Shown here: piece by piece, positions 21,289-29,905 of the stretch
Layout: every line of letters starts with the position of its first letter
Numbering within the stretch: the first letter of the stretch is position 1
Assembly (NCBI RefSeq): GCF_005281615.1
Contig: NZ_SZZM01000001.1
Coordinates: 1,521,455-1,585,454 of the forward strand
DNA from: Rhodoligotrophos defluvii
Lineage (GTDB): Bacteria; Pseudomonadota; Alphaproteobacteria; Rhizobiales; Im1
Length of the DNA: 64,000 nt
Direction of reading: 5' to 3'
Notes under the pieces: model-generated
What the model was told of the DNA's origin: nothing
Databases searched by the model: none
What the model saw: the letters and a program-made list of their open reading frames with translations, nothing else
Made by a program: the position numbers and the translations under genes

Positions 21289-22095
21289 ATGTCGGAAGCG
21301 ATGGTTGCGGCAGAGCCGGTCGTCGTCTCGGAAATCCGTGACGGCGCTCTATGGCTGAGGTTGAACAGGCCCGAAGCCATGAATTCGCTCATACCCGCGG
21401 TGTTGGACGGTATCGAGGAGGGCCTTGACCGTGTCGAGCATGATCCGGACGTCAAGGCGGTGGTCCTGACCGGAACCGGCCGCGCCTTCTGCGCCGGCGC
21501 CGACCTCAAGTTCGTGCGCAGCCAGGTGGGCGAAGACCCCGCGAACATGCGCGGCTTTCTCGACCAGGTGATCGGCACGCTGAACCGGCTGGAGGCGTTT
21601 CCACGGCCGGTGATCGCCGCCGTGAACGGCATGGCGCTGGCCGGCGGCTTGGAGCTGGTGCTGTGTTGTGACCTGGTGATTGCCGCACGCTCGGCCAAGC
21701 TGGGGGATGCGCATGCCAATTACGGCCTGCTGCCCGGCGGCGGCAGCTCCGTGCGGCTGCCGCGCAAGATCGGCCCGACCCGCGCCAAATACATGCTCTA
21801 TACGGGCGAATTCATTCCGGCGGAGCAGCTGGTGGATTGCGGCCTGGTCAACGAGGTGGTGGACGACGACGACCTTATCCCGGCGGCCGAACGGCTGATC
21901 GCGAAGCTGGCGGTGAAGAGCTCGCTGGTGTTGCGGCGGATGAAAGCCCTTGTGGATGACGGGTTGGAGCAGCCGAGCGATACGGCCTTGCGGCTCGAGC
22001 TTCTCGCCAGCGAGCTTCACGCCACCAGTCATGACATGAGCGAGGGCCTCACGGCATTCCAGGAGAAGCGGAAGCCGCGGTTCATCGGGCGGTGA
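21289..22095 (+). CDS. Crotonase-fold (enoyl-CoA hydratase/isomerase family) protein
   Basis: A 268-residue crotonase-fold protein with oxyanion-hole segments RAFCAGADLK and VNGMALAGGLELVLCCD. The two catalytic glutamates of classical enoyl-CoA hydratase are not evident: the PEI-x-LG position reads DAHANYG and the second Glu position is RAKYMLYTG. It may act as an isomerase, thioesterase or C-C hydrolase rather than a hydratase. ATG 21289 follows GGGAGGAGAG. It is the first gene of the rightward set with the acyl-CoA dehydrogenase and TetR. Confidence 0.85.
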   Translation: MSEAMVAAEPVVVSEIRDGALWLRLNRPEAMNSLIPAVLDGIEEGLDRVEHDPDVKAVVLTGTGRAFCAGADLKFVRSQVGEDPANMRGFLDQVIGTLNRLEAFPRPVIAAVNGMALAGGLELVLCCDLVIAARSAKLGDAHANYGLLPGGGSSVRLPRKIGPTRAKYMLYTGEFIPAEQLVDCGLVNEVVDDDDLIPAAERLIAKLAVKSSLVLRRMKALVDDGLEQPSDTALRLELLASELHATSHDMSEGLTAFQEKRKPRFIGR

Positions 22096-22123
22096 GGGCG
22101 TCGGCAGAACTGGGAGGGACCCT

Positions 22124-23290
22124 ATGAATCTCCAATTGACAGCCGCGGGATCAGCCGACGATTTCGGCCTCACCGAACCACAGGTGCTCATTCGGCAATC
22201 GGCGCGACAGGTGGCGCAGGAGGTGATCGCGCCGACCGCCGCGGCCCGGGACAAATCCTCCGCCTGGCCGCATGCCGAGCTCAAGGCGGTGGCGGATCTC
22301 GGCTTCATGGGCATGCTGGTGCCCGAGGCCTATGGCGGGTCCGACATCGGCTTCGTCGGCTATTGCCTCGTCATCGAGGAACTGTCGCGCGCCGATGGCG
22401 GCCTGGGCACCATCGTGCATGTGCACAATCTCGGCGCGAGCTATCCGCTCGCCCAGAACGGCACCGAGGAGCAGAGGCAGCGCTTCCTTCCGCCGATGGC
22501 GCGCGGCGAGCATGTCGGCGCAGTGATGCTGACGGAGCCGCATGCGGGCTCGGACACCGCCTCCTTCCGTACCAGCGCCCGGCGCGAGGGCGGCCACTTC
22601 GTCCTCAACGGCACCAAGCAGTTCGTGTCCAACGGGTCGGAAGCGGGTATGACGCTGGTTCTCGCCGTCACCGACAGAGAGGCCGGAAAACAGGGCTTCA
22701 CCACATTCATCGTGGACCCGAAGACACCGGGGGTCGAAGTGGCGCGGGTCGAGGACAAGCTGGGCCAGCACACGGCTCATACGGCCCAGATCGTGCTGCG
22801 CGACGTGCGTGTGCCGGTCGAGAATGTGCTCGGCGGCGTCGGCAACGGCTACAGGGTCGCCCTGGGCCTGCTGTCCGACGGACGGGTGGCGATCGCCGCC
22901 CAGGCGGTCGGTATTGCGCAGGCGGCGCTGGATGCGGCGGTGGCCTATGCACGCGAGCGCCAAGCTTATGGCGCACCGCTCACCAAACTGCAGGCTGTGA
23001 GCTTCCGCCTGGCGGAGATGGCAGCCCAGGTCGACATCGCCCGCCAATACTATCTCCACGCTGCCCGGTTGATCGAAGCGGGCATCCCTTGCGCCAAGCA
23101 GGCCGCTGCGGCCAAGCTGTTCGCGGGAGAAATGGCCGAGCGTGTCTGTTCAGACGCATTGCAGATTCATGGCGGTTATGGTTACACCTCAGATTTCCCG
23201 GTCGAGCGATTCTATCGGGACGTGCGCGTGTGCAAGATCTATGAGGGAACGAGCGATATCCAGAAGCTGATCATCTCGCGCAATCTTTAG
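22124..23290 (+). CDS. Acyl-CoA dehydrogenase
   Basis: A 388-residue FAD-dependent acyl-CoA dehydrogenase. It shows MLTEPHAGSDTASF, the flavin-binding loop FVSNGSEAGMTL, and a C-terminal KIYEGTSDIQKLIISR where the Glu is the usual catalytic base of short-chain members. The first step of acyl-CoA oxidation is its likely role; the chain specificity cannot be read. The start lies 28 bases after the crotonase stop with GGGAGGGA upstream. Confidence 0.93.
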   Translation: MNLQLTAAGSADDFGLTEPQVLIRQSARQVAQEVIAPTAAARDKSSAWPHAELKAVADLGFMGMLVPEAYGGSDIGFVGYCLVIEELSRADGGLGTIVHVHNLGASYPLAQNGTEEQRQRFLPPMARGEHVGAVMLTEPHAGSDTASFRTSARREGGHFVLNGTKQFVSNGSEAGMTLVLAVTDREAGKQGFTTFIVDPKTPGVEVARVEDKLGQHTAHTAQIVLRDVRVPVENVLGGVGNGYRVALGLLSDGRVAIAAQAVGIAQAALDAAVAYARERQAYGAPLTKLQAVSFRLAEMAAQVDIARQYYLHAARLIEAGIPCAKQAAAAKLFAGEMAERVCSDALQIHGGYGYTSDFPVERFYRDVRVCKIYEGTSDIQKLIISRNL

Positions 23291-23350
23291 GGGGATCGCG
23301 CCGGCAGCTTGCGGGCTTGGAGGTGAAATGCGACATAGTCTTGGCGCGGG

Positions 23351-24028
23351 ATGACCACGAGAACAAAGATCGCTCGCCCCAGGGGAGGAGGCCAGCCGTT
23401 GTCGAGACGCGGCCGCCATAGCGGCGCCTGGAAGAACGTTGTGCTGAGCAGGGACGAGCAATTCGCCCTGAAGCGGACTGCCCTGCTCAGGGAAGCTGCC
23501 CGCGCCTTCAGCGCGCGCGGCTATCACCAGACCTCGCTGGTAGACGTGGCGCAGACCCTGGGGGTTACCAAGGCTGCCCTCTACTATTACGTCTCCAACA
23601 AGCAGGAAATCCTCTACGAATGCCACATGATGGCGCTTGACTTCGGTGAACAGGCGCTGGCGCATGCTCTGCAGCATGGTCGCAACGGGCGCGAAAAGGT
23701 GGTGCTGCTGACCCAGCGCTATCTCGAGCTTCTCACCAGCGAGATCGGCTCCTGCGCAGTGCTCGCCGAGGTCAACGCGCTCGAGCCGGAAAACCGCGAC
23801 CGGGTTGTGAAGCGCCGCGACGATTTCGATCGGCGCTTTCGCCAGCTGATCAATGAGGGCATCGCCGATGGGAGCCTGCGGAACGTCGATCCCAAGCTCA
23901 CTGTATTCTTCTTCATGGGCGCGGCCAACTGGCTGACGCGCTGGTTCACTCCGGATGGAGAGAAATCGGGTGCCGCCATTGCCGCGGCATTCTCCGATCT
24001 GCTGGATAGGGGCATCCGCGCCGGCTGA
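23351..24028 (+). CDS. TetR family transcriptional regulator
   Basis: A 225-residue regulator with an N-terminal helix-turn-helix (about 40-85; TSLVDVAQTLGVTKAALYYYV) and a C-terminal ligand domain (LTRWFTPDGEKSG). Up to ~30 basic residues precede the HTH. Its place after the acyl-CoA dehydrogenase and near TTGAC-N5/6-GTCAA palindromes suggests it controls the catabolic genes, probably as a repressor released by an acyl-CoA. It ends directly against the convergent metallo-hydrolase gene. Confidence 0.9.
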   Translation: MTTRTKIARPRGGGQPLSRRGRHSGAWKNVVLSRDEQFALKRTALLREAARAFSARGYHQTSLVDVAQTLGVTKAALYYYVSNKQEILYECHMMALDFGEQALAHALQHGRNGREKVVLLTQRYLELLTSEIGSCAVLAEVNALEPENRDRVVKRRDDFDRRFRQLINEGIADGSLRNVDPKLTVFFFMGAANWLTRWFTPDGEKSGAAIAAAFSDLLDRGIRAG

Positions 24029-24835
24029 TCAGTGGCCAGGCAGCACCAGCACGGTGGGCCGCTCCGGCAAGGTCGAGGCCGAGACCACCACATGGGGATC
24101 GGCACGGGTCTCCACCGCGAAGTCGGCTTGCATCTGATCCAGGAACCGGGCCAGGGTATCCGGGCCGAAATAGTGCATGGGGATGACCAGCTGGGCGCGC
24201 AGCTCCTTGAGCACCTCGACCATTGAGGCCTGATTCATGGTGAAGGAGCCGTCCACCGGCACCATCACGATGTCGAGCCTGCCGATCTGGCCGAGCCGGT
24301 CAGGTCCGAGGGTGTGATGGAGGTGGCCGAGATGGCCGATGCACAACCCGGCCACTTCGAAGATGAAGATGGAGTTGCCGTCCGGTATGCGCCCGCCCGA
24401 CCAATCGCGTATGTCGGTGGTGACGTTGCGAACGGTCATGTCGCCCACGGTGAGATGGTGCCGGGCCGGCGTCCCCTCCGTGCCCCAGCCGCGCAGCACG
24501 TGCTGGATGAGCGGTGATGGATTGTCCGTATAGTGGGTCCGGTGGGCGCGGTTCATGGTGACCACCGTCGGGATCAGTCCGTCGGGAAGATAGCCGGCAT
24601 AATCGGTGGCGACCGTGACGCCGCCCGCGCTCTCGATCAGGAAGGTGGCATGCCCGACGAAGGTGATGCTCACCTCGTTCTGGGCCAGCGCGACCGGTTG
24701 GAGAGCCGCCGTCTGCACGGGCGTGGATGTGTCGGCCACCGCCAGGCAACTGCTGACGGGCTGCGCATTTGCGGCCGCAACCGCACTCCCGAACCAGAAC
24801 GCCGCGACCAGGGCAAGTGCACTCGATATCCGCAT
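24029..24835 (-). CDS. MBL-fold metallo-hydrolase-like protein, exported
   Basis: The 268-residue product has a probable signal peptide (about 1-25, ending ANA). The metallo-beta-lactamase fold is suggested by FVGHATFLIES and the following core (VATDYAGY), HLGHLHHT, and PMHYFG. The usual metal motif HxHxDH is changed: the matching segment reads NRAHRTH, so one His and the Asp are replaced. It may bind metal differently or be non-catalytic. It converges on the TetR gene with no gap. Confidence 0.75.
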   Translation of the reverse strand: MRISSALALVAAFWFGSAVAAANAQPVSSCLAVADTSTPVQTAALQPVALAQNEVSITFVGHATFLIESAGGVTVATDYAGYLPDGLIPTVVTMNRAHRTHYTDNPSPLIQHVLRGWGTEGTPARHHLTVGDMTVRNVTTDIRDWSGGRIPDGNSIFIFEVAGLCIGHLGHLHHTLGPDRLGQIGRLDIVMVPVDGSFTMNQASMVEVLKELRAQLVIPMHYFGPDTLARFLDQMQADFAVETRADPHVVVSASTLPERPTVLVLPGH

Positions 24836-24932
24836 TACAGACCTCCGCTCGTCGCCACCTCTCCATTTTTGGCGCGGAACATGCCGGATGTAGCATCACG
24901 TTTCGTTCAATCGGGCTGGCCGCTCCATGCGC

Positions 24933-24949
24933 ATTGACGTCGCGTCAAT
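24933..24949. promoter_or_regulatory. Perfect-arm palindrome ATTGACG-TCG-CGTCAAT upstream of livG operon
   Basis: A 17-bp palindrome with 7-bp perfect arms lies in the 240-base region between the metallo-hydrolase and livG genes. Further half-sites TTGAC (24967) and GTCAA (24998) are nearby. A TTGAC...GTCAA palindrome also occurs at 21229-21244, so this is a candidate operator for the same regulator. Confidence 0.55.
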
Positions 24950-25075
24950 TTTTGCCAACAATGGATTTGACTACCGAGTAAAAATTGCATCTAATAGGTC
25001 AAACAACACACACCGACGCGATGGGCGACAAGAGAGCCTCGCGCCCGCGAAGGCTCCAGTCAGGTGGGAGGGTAC

Positions 25076-25945
25076 ATGGGAAGTGCTGCGATCAGCGGCC
25101 GCGAAGCCGTGGCCGATGCTGCTGTCGGTCATATCCCCGAACGGCTCGGCGGTTCCGCCCAGACGAGTGCCGGCCGCAGGCCTTTGCTGGAGGCCAGCGG
25201 CATTACGCTTCGGTTCGGCGGCATCGTAGCGCTCGACAATGTCTCCCTCACGATCCGCGATGATGAACTGGTAGCCGTAATCGGCCCGAACGGGGCGGGC
25301 AAGACGTCGCTAATGAATTGCCTGAGCGGCTTTTACCGGCCGCAGCAGGGCGCCATCAGCTTCGCCGGCGAATCATTCACCGGCAAGAGCGTGCATGCCA
25401 TCGCCCGCTCCGGCGTCGCCCGCACCTTCCAGGGCACGCACATCTTCTCCGGCATGTCGGTGATCGACAACATCAAGGTCGGCCGGCACATCCACATGAA
25501 GACGTCGGTGCTGCAGGCTTTCCTGCATGTGGGCTGGGCCAAGGACGAGGAGATGCGCCACCGCGAGGTGGTGGAGGAGATCATCGAGTTCCTCGAGATC
25601 GAGCCCATCCGGCACCAGCCGGTGGGCAGCCTCGGCTATGGCCTGCGCAAGCGCGTCGACCTCGGGAGGGCTTTGGCGCAGGAGCCGAAGATCCTGCTGA
25701 TGGATGAGCCCATGGCCGGCATGAATACGGAGGAGAAGGAAGACCTCGCCCGGTTCATCCTGGACGTTCGCGAAGCCCGCAAGATCCCCGTGGTGCTGGT
25801 CGAGCACGACATGGGGGTGGTGATGGATCTGGCCGACCGGATCGCGGTGCTCGATTTCGGCCGGAAGATCGCCGAGGGCACACCGGAGGAGGTGCAGCGC
25901 GACCCCGCGGTTCTCAAGGCCTATCTCGGCGAGGAGAGCCGCTGA
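25076..25945 (+). CDS. Branched-chain-type (HAAT) ABC transporter ATPase, LivG-like
   Basis: The 289-residue ATPase carries Walker [10 protein letters not shown] (70-78), the LivG-type signature region SLGYGLRKRVDLGRAL, Walker B KILLMDEPMAGM and the H-loop LVEHDMGVVMDL. A ~40-residue N-terminal extension precedes the domain. ATG 25076 follows GGGAGGG at 5 bases. First gene of operon A: livG, ligase, livH, livM, binding protein, livF. The ligase start overlaps its stop by one base. Confidence 0.92.
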   Translation: MGSAAISGREAVADAAVGHIPERLGGSAQTSAGRRPLLEASGITLRFGGIVALDNVSLTIRDDELVAVIGPNGAGKTSLMNCLSGFYRPQQGAISFAGESFTGKSVHAIARSGVARTFQGTHIFSGMSVIDNIKVGRHIHMKTSVLQAFLHVGWAKDEEMRHREVVEEIIEFLEIEPIRHQPVGSLGYGLRKRVDLGRALAQEPKILLMDEPMAGMNTEEKEDLARFILDVREARKIPVVLVEHDMGVVMDLADRIAVLDFGRKIAEGTPEEVQRDPAVLKAYLGEESR

Positions 25946-27912
25946 TGCTGCCCATGCGCACCTTGCCGCAGCTGTTGGTGGAGCGGGCGACCGCGGAGCC
26001 TGGCCGCCTCGTCGAGCGCCACAAGTACCGCGGCATCTGGCGCGAATACACCTTCGCCGATGTCCTGGGGCACGTGCGCAACGTCGCACTCGGGTTGCAC
26101 GCGTTGGGGCTGCAGCGCGGCGACACGGTGGCCATTCTCGGGGAAAACGAGCCGGAGGCATTCTGGACCGAATATGCCGCCCATGCGGCGGGCGGCAAGG
26201 TGGTCTGCCTCTATCCCGACCTCACCGCCGACGAGATCGATTACCTGCTGAATGACAGCGAGGCGGTCTATCTGGTGGCGCAGGACCAGGAACAGGTGGA
26301 CAAGGCCCTGGCGGTGAAGTCGCGGGCGCCCAAGCTGCGTCGGGTCATCTATTGGGATGACACGGGCATGTGGTCCTATCGCGACGACTGGCTGATGACC
26401 TTCGAGGCCCTGGAGGCGGAAGGCAAGGCGGCCCATGCGACGAGGCCCGATCTGTTCCGGTCGCTGGTGGATGCGGGCAAGCCCGACGACATCGCCGTGC
26501 TGTCCTATACATCGGGCACGACCGGCCGCCCAAAGGGCGTGATCCTCACCCACCGCTATCTCATCGACAATGCCTACCGGGTGATGAACGGCACAGGCAT
26601 AAAGCCGGGTATGGAATATCTCACCTATATCGCGCCGGCCTGGGCGACCGAGCAGGTGTTCGGCATCGCCCTGGGGCTGGTGCTGCCCATGGTGGTGAAT
26701 TTCCCGGAATCGCCCGAGGAGGTTTTGAACAACATCCGCGAGCTTGCGGTGGAGGCCCTGGTTTTCGCGCCCAGGCAGTGGGAGAGCCTGGCAGCGACGG
26801 TTCAGGCGCGCATGCTGGATGCGGGGCGGGTGCGCCGGAAGCTCTACGATTGGGGCGTCGACATCGGCCGGAAGGTCAACGTGGCGCGTCTCGAAGGAAG
26901 GCCCGTGGCGCTGGGGGCGCGTATGGCGTTCCCGCTGGCCGAGGCGCTGGTCCTGCGGCCCTTGCGCGACAAGCTGGGCCTGACCCGTGCCAAAGTCGCG
27001 CTCAGCGGCGGCTCCACCATGGCACCTGACGTGTTCCGGCTCTTCCATGCCATCGGCGTTCCCCTGCGCAATCTCTATGGCACGACCGAGATGGGCATCG
27101 TCACCATCCACCAGGGCGAGCGCTACAACCTCGAGACGGTCGGCCATTGGCTTGCCTCCCATCCGGAGGCCGGCGAGCCGCTGAGCTGGAAGGTGACGGA
27201 AAAGGGCGAGCTGCTGCTGCGCGGCGGATCGTTCTTCCAGGGCTATTACCGGCTGCCGGAGAAGTCGGCGGAACGGCTCACGGACGGCGGCTGGTATCAG
27301 ACGGGAGACGCCGTCTCCCAGACCGACAGCGGCGAGCTGGTGTTCCTGGAGCGGGTGGATGATCTGCGCACCCTGCGCTCGGGCGTGCGGTTCCCGCCGC
27401 AATTCATCGAGACGCGGCTGCGCTTCAGCCCGTTCATCAAGGACATCATGACCTTGGGCGATGAGACCCGCGACTTCATCGCCGCGCTGATCAACATCGA
27501 CATGGGCGTGGTCTCCCGCTGGGCGGAAGACCGCAACATCGGCTTTTCCACCTTCACCGACCTGTCGCAGAAGCCGGAGGTGGCGGCGCTCATCCGCGAC
27601 GAAATTCAGCGGGTCAACAGCTTCCTGCCGGATACCTCGCGGGTCCGGCGCTTCGCCAATTTCCCGAAGGAGCTGGACCCGGACGAGGGAGAGCTGACCC
27701 GCACCCGCAAGCTGCGGCGCGAGTTCCTGGAGCAGCGCTATGGGATGCTGATCGATGCCATCTACAGCGGCGCGCCTTCGGTGCGCGTCGAAGTACCCGT
27801 GACCTATCAGGACGGACGGCGCAGCACTCTGGTGGCCAGCGTCGCCATTCACGAAGTCGACCCGGGCAAGTCGCCCGCCCGCGCGCCTCTAGCCACGGAA
27901 GCCGCCGAATGA
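25945..27912 (+). CDS. Long-chain-type acyl-CoA ligase (AMP-forming)
   Basis: A 655-residue ANL-family adenylate-forming ligase with SYTSGTTGRPKGVILTH (P-loop), LYGTTEMG, GWYQTGDA and the C-terminal LTRTRKLRREF containing the catalytic lysine. Length and motifs match the long-chain fatty-acyl-CoA synthetase branch (FadD15/Faa1-like). The gene lies between transporter genes, so the imported acid is probably activated to its CoA thioester on entry, a kind of vectorial acylation; this coupling is inference. It overlaps livH by four bases. Confidence 0.93.
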   Translation: MLPMRTLPQLLVERATAEPGRLVERHKYRGIWREYTFADVLGHVRNVALGLHALGLQRGDTVAILGENEPEAFWTEYAAHAAGGKVVCLYPDLTADEIDYLLNDSEAVYLVAQDQEQVDKALAVKSRAPKLRRVIYWDDTGMWSYRDDWLMTFEALEAEGKAAHATRPDLFRSLVDAGKPDDIAVLSYTSGTTGRPKGVILTHRYLIDNAYRVMNGTGIKPGMEYLTYIAPAWATEQVFGIALGLVLPMVVNFPESPEEVLNNIRELAVEALVFAPRQWESLAATVQARMLDAGRVRRKLYDWGVDIGRKVNVARLEGRPVALGARMAFPLAEALVLRPLRDKLGLTRAKVALSGGSTMAPDVFRLFHAIGVPLRNLYGTTEMGIVTIHQGERYNLETVGHWLASHPEAGEPLSWKVTEKGELLLRGGSFFQGYYRLPEKSAERLTDGGWYQTGDAVSQTDSGELVFLERVDDLRTLRSGVRFPPQFIETRLRFSPFIKDIMTLGDETRDFIAALINIDMGVVSRWAEDRNIGFSTFTDLSQKPEVAALIRDEIQRVNSFLPDTSRVRRFANFPKELDPDEGELTRTRKLRREFLEQRYGMLIDAIYSGAPSVRVEVPVTYQDGRRSTLVASVAIHEVDPGKSPARAPLATEAAE

Positions 27913-28796
27913 TGATCGATTTCCTCACCTATCTGATCACCGGCACCCTTGTCGGGCTGCTTTATGCGCTCATCGCCATGGGTTTCGTGGTGATCTACCG
28001 CGCGTCCAAGGTGTTCAACCTGGCCCAGGGCGAGCTGGTGGTGTTCGGCGGCTTCATCGTCTGGTGGATGGTGGTCAATACCGGCCTGCCGCTCTGGATC
28101 GGCATTCCACTGGCCTTCGCCGCCGCGGCCGTGTTCGGCTTCCTCATCGAGCGGATCTTCTTCTCCAAGCTGGTGGGCGAATCGGTCTTTGCCATGGTGA
28201 TGGTCACCATCGGCCTGCTCATCCTCTTGCGCGGTCTGATCCTGGTGCTGTTCGGCCCGCAGGTGCGGCCGTTCCCGATCGTTTTCCCGCTGCAGCCCAT
28301 CTTCATCGGCGACATCCTCATTCCGCGCGCCCTGCTCTATGGCGGGATCATCACCATCGTGGTCGGCCTCGCTCTCTCCTATTTCTTCAACAGGACGCGG
28401 CCGGGCCTGCGCATGACCGCGGTGGCGGAAGACCATCAAGTCGCTGTCTCCCTCGGCATCTCGGTGAAGCGCTCCATCGCCTTCGCCTGGGTCCTCGGCG
28501 CGCTGCTGTCCACCCTGGGCGCGATCATCTATCTCAGCGGGAAATCGCTGAACTTCCTTGCGTCCGAGATCGGCATGGCGGCGCTGCCTGTCGCGCTGCT
28601 CGCCGGCTTCGAGTCGATCGGCGGCGTGCTGCTGGCCGGGGTCATCGTCGGCATCATCCAAGGCCTCGTCACCGCCTATGTCGACCCGGCCGTAGGCGCC
28701 GCCTTCGGCACGGTGGTGCCGTTCGTCATCATGCTCGCCATCCTGTTCATCCGGCCGACCGGCATGTTCGGCTGGAAGACGATCGAGAGGGTTTGA
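27909..28796 (+). CDS. HAAT ABC transporter permease, LivH-like
   Basis: 295-residue integral membrane protein with the LivH-type helix layout, opening MMIDFLTYLITGTLVGLLYALIA in two pieces and carrying the conserved VVIYRASKVFNLAQGEL segment. The pair LivH/LivM forms the membrane channel for a hydrophobic amino-acid type substrate or aromatic/aliphatic acid. ATGA overlap with the ligase and a 4-base gap to livM support co-translation. Confidence 0.93.
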   Translation: MMIDFLTYLITGTLVGLLYALIAMGFVVIYRASKVFNLAQGELVVFGGFIVWWMVVNTGLPLWIGIPLAFAAAAVFGFLIERIFFSKLVGESVFAMVMVTIGLLILLRGLILVLFGPQVRPFPIVFPLQPIFIGDILIPRALLYGGIITIVVGLALSYFFNRTRPGLRMTAVAEDHQVAVSLGISVKRSIAFAWVLGALLSTLGAIIYLSGKSLNFLASEIGMAALPVALLAGFESIGGVLLAGVIVGIIQGLVTAYVDPAVGAAFGTVVPFVIMLAILFIRPTGMFGWKTIERV

Positions 28797-28800
28797 CCCC

Positions 28801-29853
28801 ATGGATCCCGCTGGCGTCTTTGCCGTAAGTTTCGCGCGCGACGAGGCGCTGATCCGCACGCGCGGCCAGTGGATCGCGCTTGCCCTGTTCATCCTGCTGC
28901 TGTTCTTGCTGCCCTATCTGGTCGGCGCGCGGGTGATGGCCGTGGCCAATGTGATGCTGATCACCGCGGTGGTGGTGATCGGTCTGCAGATCAATACGGG
29001 CTATGCCGGCCAGATCAATCTCGGCCAGGCGGCGTTCATGGGGGTCGGCGCCTACACCACCGGCATTCTGGCGTCCAAGCTCGGCCTGCCGTTCTGGCTC
29101 ACCATACCCCTGGGTGGCGCCGCATCGGCCCTGTTCGGCTTCATCTTCGGGCTCTCGGCCCTGCGCATCAAAGGCTTCTATCTGGCGCTCACCACCATTG
29201 CCGCGCAAAGCCTTTTCCATTTCCTCGTGCTGAACCTGCCGACGAGCTGGGTCGGCGGGTCGAACGGCATCTCGCTGGAGCCGGCGCAGCTGTTCGGCAT
29301 CGTCTTCGATACGGACCGGTCGCTTTACTATCTCTGCCTGGTGGTGGCGATCATCATGACCTATGGCGCCTTCGGGATCGTGCGCGGTCGCCACGGCCGC
29401 GCCTTCATCGCGGTGCGCGATGACGACGTGGCCTCGGGCATGATGGGCATCAACGTGGTGAAGACCAAGGCGGTGGCCTTCCTGATCGGCGCCTTCTATG
29501 CGGGCGTCGGCGGCGCGCTATGGGCCTATTACGTGCGCTTCGTGGCGGTGGACCAGTTCACCCTGTTCCACTCCATCTGGTTCATCGCCATGATCATCGT
29601 GGGCGGCATGGGCTCGATCGTCGGGGCGCTGGTCGGCGTCGTCATCATCAAGGCGGCGCAGGAGACGCTGGTCACGCTCGGTCCCGGCCTGGTGCAGATG
29701 TTCCCGGCGCTCGGCGGCGAGCTGGTGTTCGCCACCATGAACATCTTCCTGGGCGGGGTGATCGCCGCCTTCCTGATCTTCGAACCGCGCGGGCTGATGC
29801 ACCGCTGGTCGATCATCAAGCGCTCCTACCGGCTCTGGCCTTTCCCCTATTGA
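28801..29853 (+). CDS. HAAT ABC transporter permease, LivM-like
   Basis: 350-residue membrane protein with the LivM family signature TGYAGQINLGQAAFMGVGAY and the EAA-like region IAVRDDDVASGMMGINVVK. A ~35-residue N-terminal leader precedes the first helix. It follows livH and is followed by the binding-protein gene after 52 bases. Confidence 0.93.
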   Translation: MDPAGVFAVSFARDEALIRTRGQWIALALFILLLFLLPYLVGARVMAVANVMLITAVVVIGLQINTGYAGQINLGQAAFMGVGAYTTGILASKLGLPFWLTIPLGGAASALFGFIFGLSALRIKGFYLALTTIAAQSLFHFLVLNLPTSWVGGSNGISLEPAQLFGIVFDTDRSLYYLCLVVAIIMTYGAFGIVRGRHGRAFIAVRDDDVASGMMGINVVKTKAVAFLIGAFYAGVGGALWAYYVRFVAVDQFTLFHSIWFIAMIIVGGMGSIVGALVGVVIIKAAQETLVTLGPGLVQMFPALGGELVFATMNIFLGGVIAAFLIFEPRGLMHRWSIIKRSYRLWPFPY

Positions 29854-29905
29854 GACGGTTTCAACAACCACGATCCGCAACGGTGATACGGGAGGAAGAA
29901 ATCTG

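Noticed and set aside
25921-27852. Minus-strand open frame of 643 codons
   Set aside because: It lies opposite the acyl-CoA ligase and has no domain; a GC-skew artefact.
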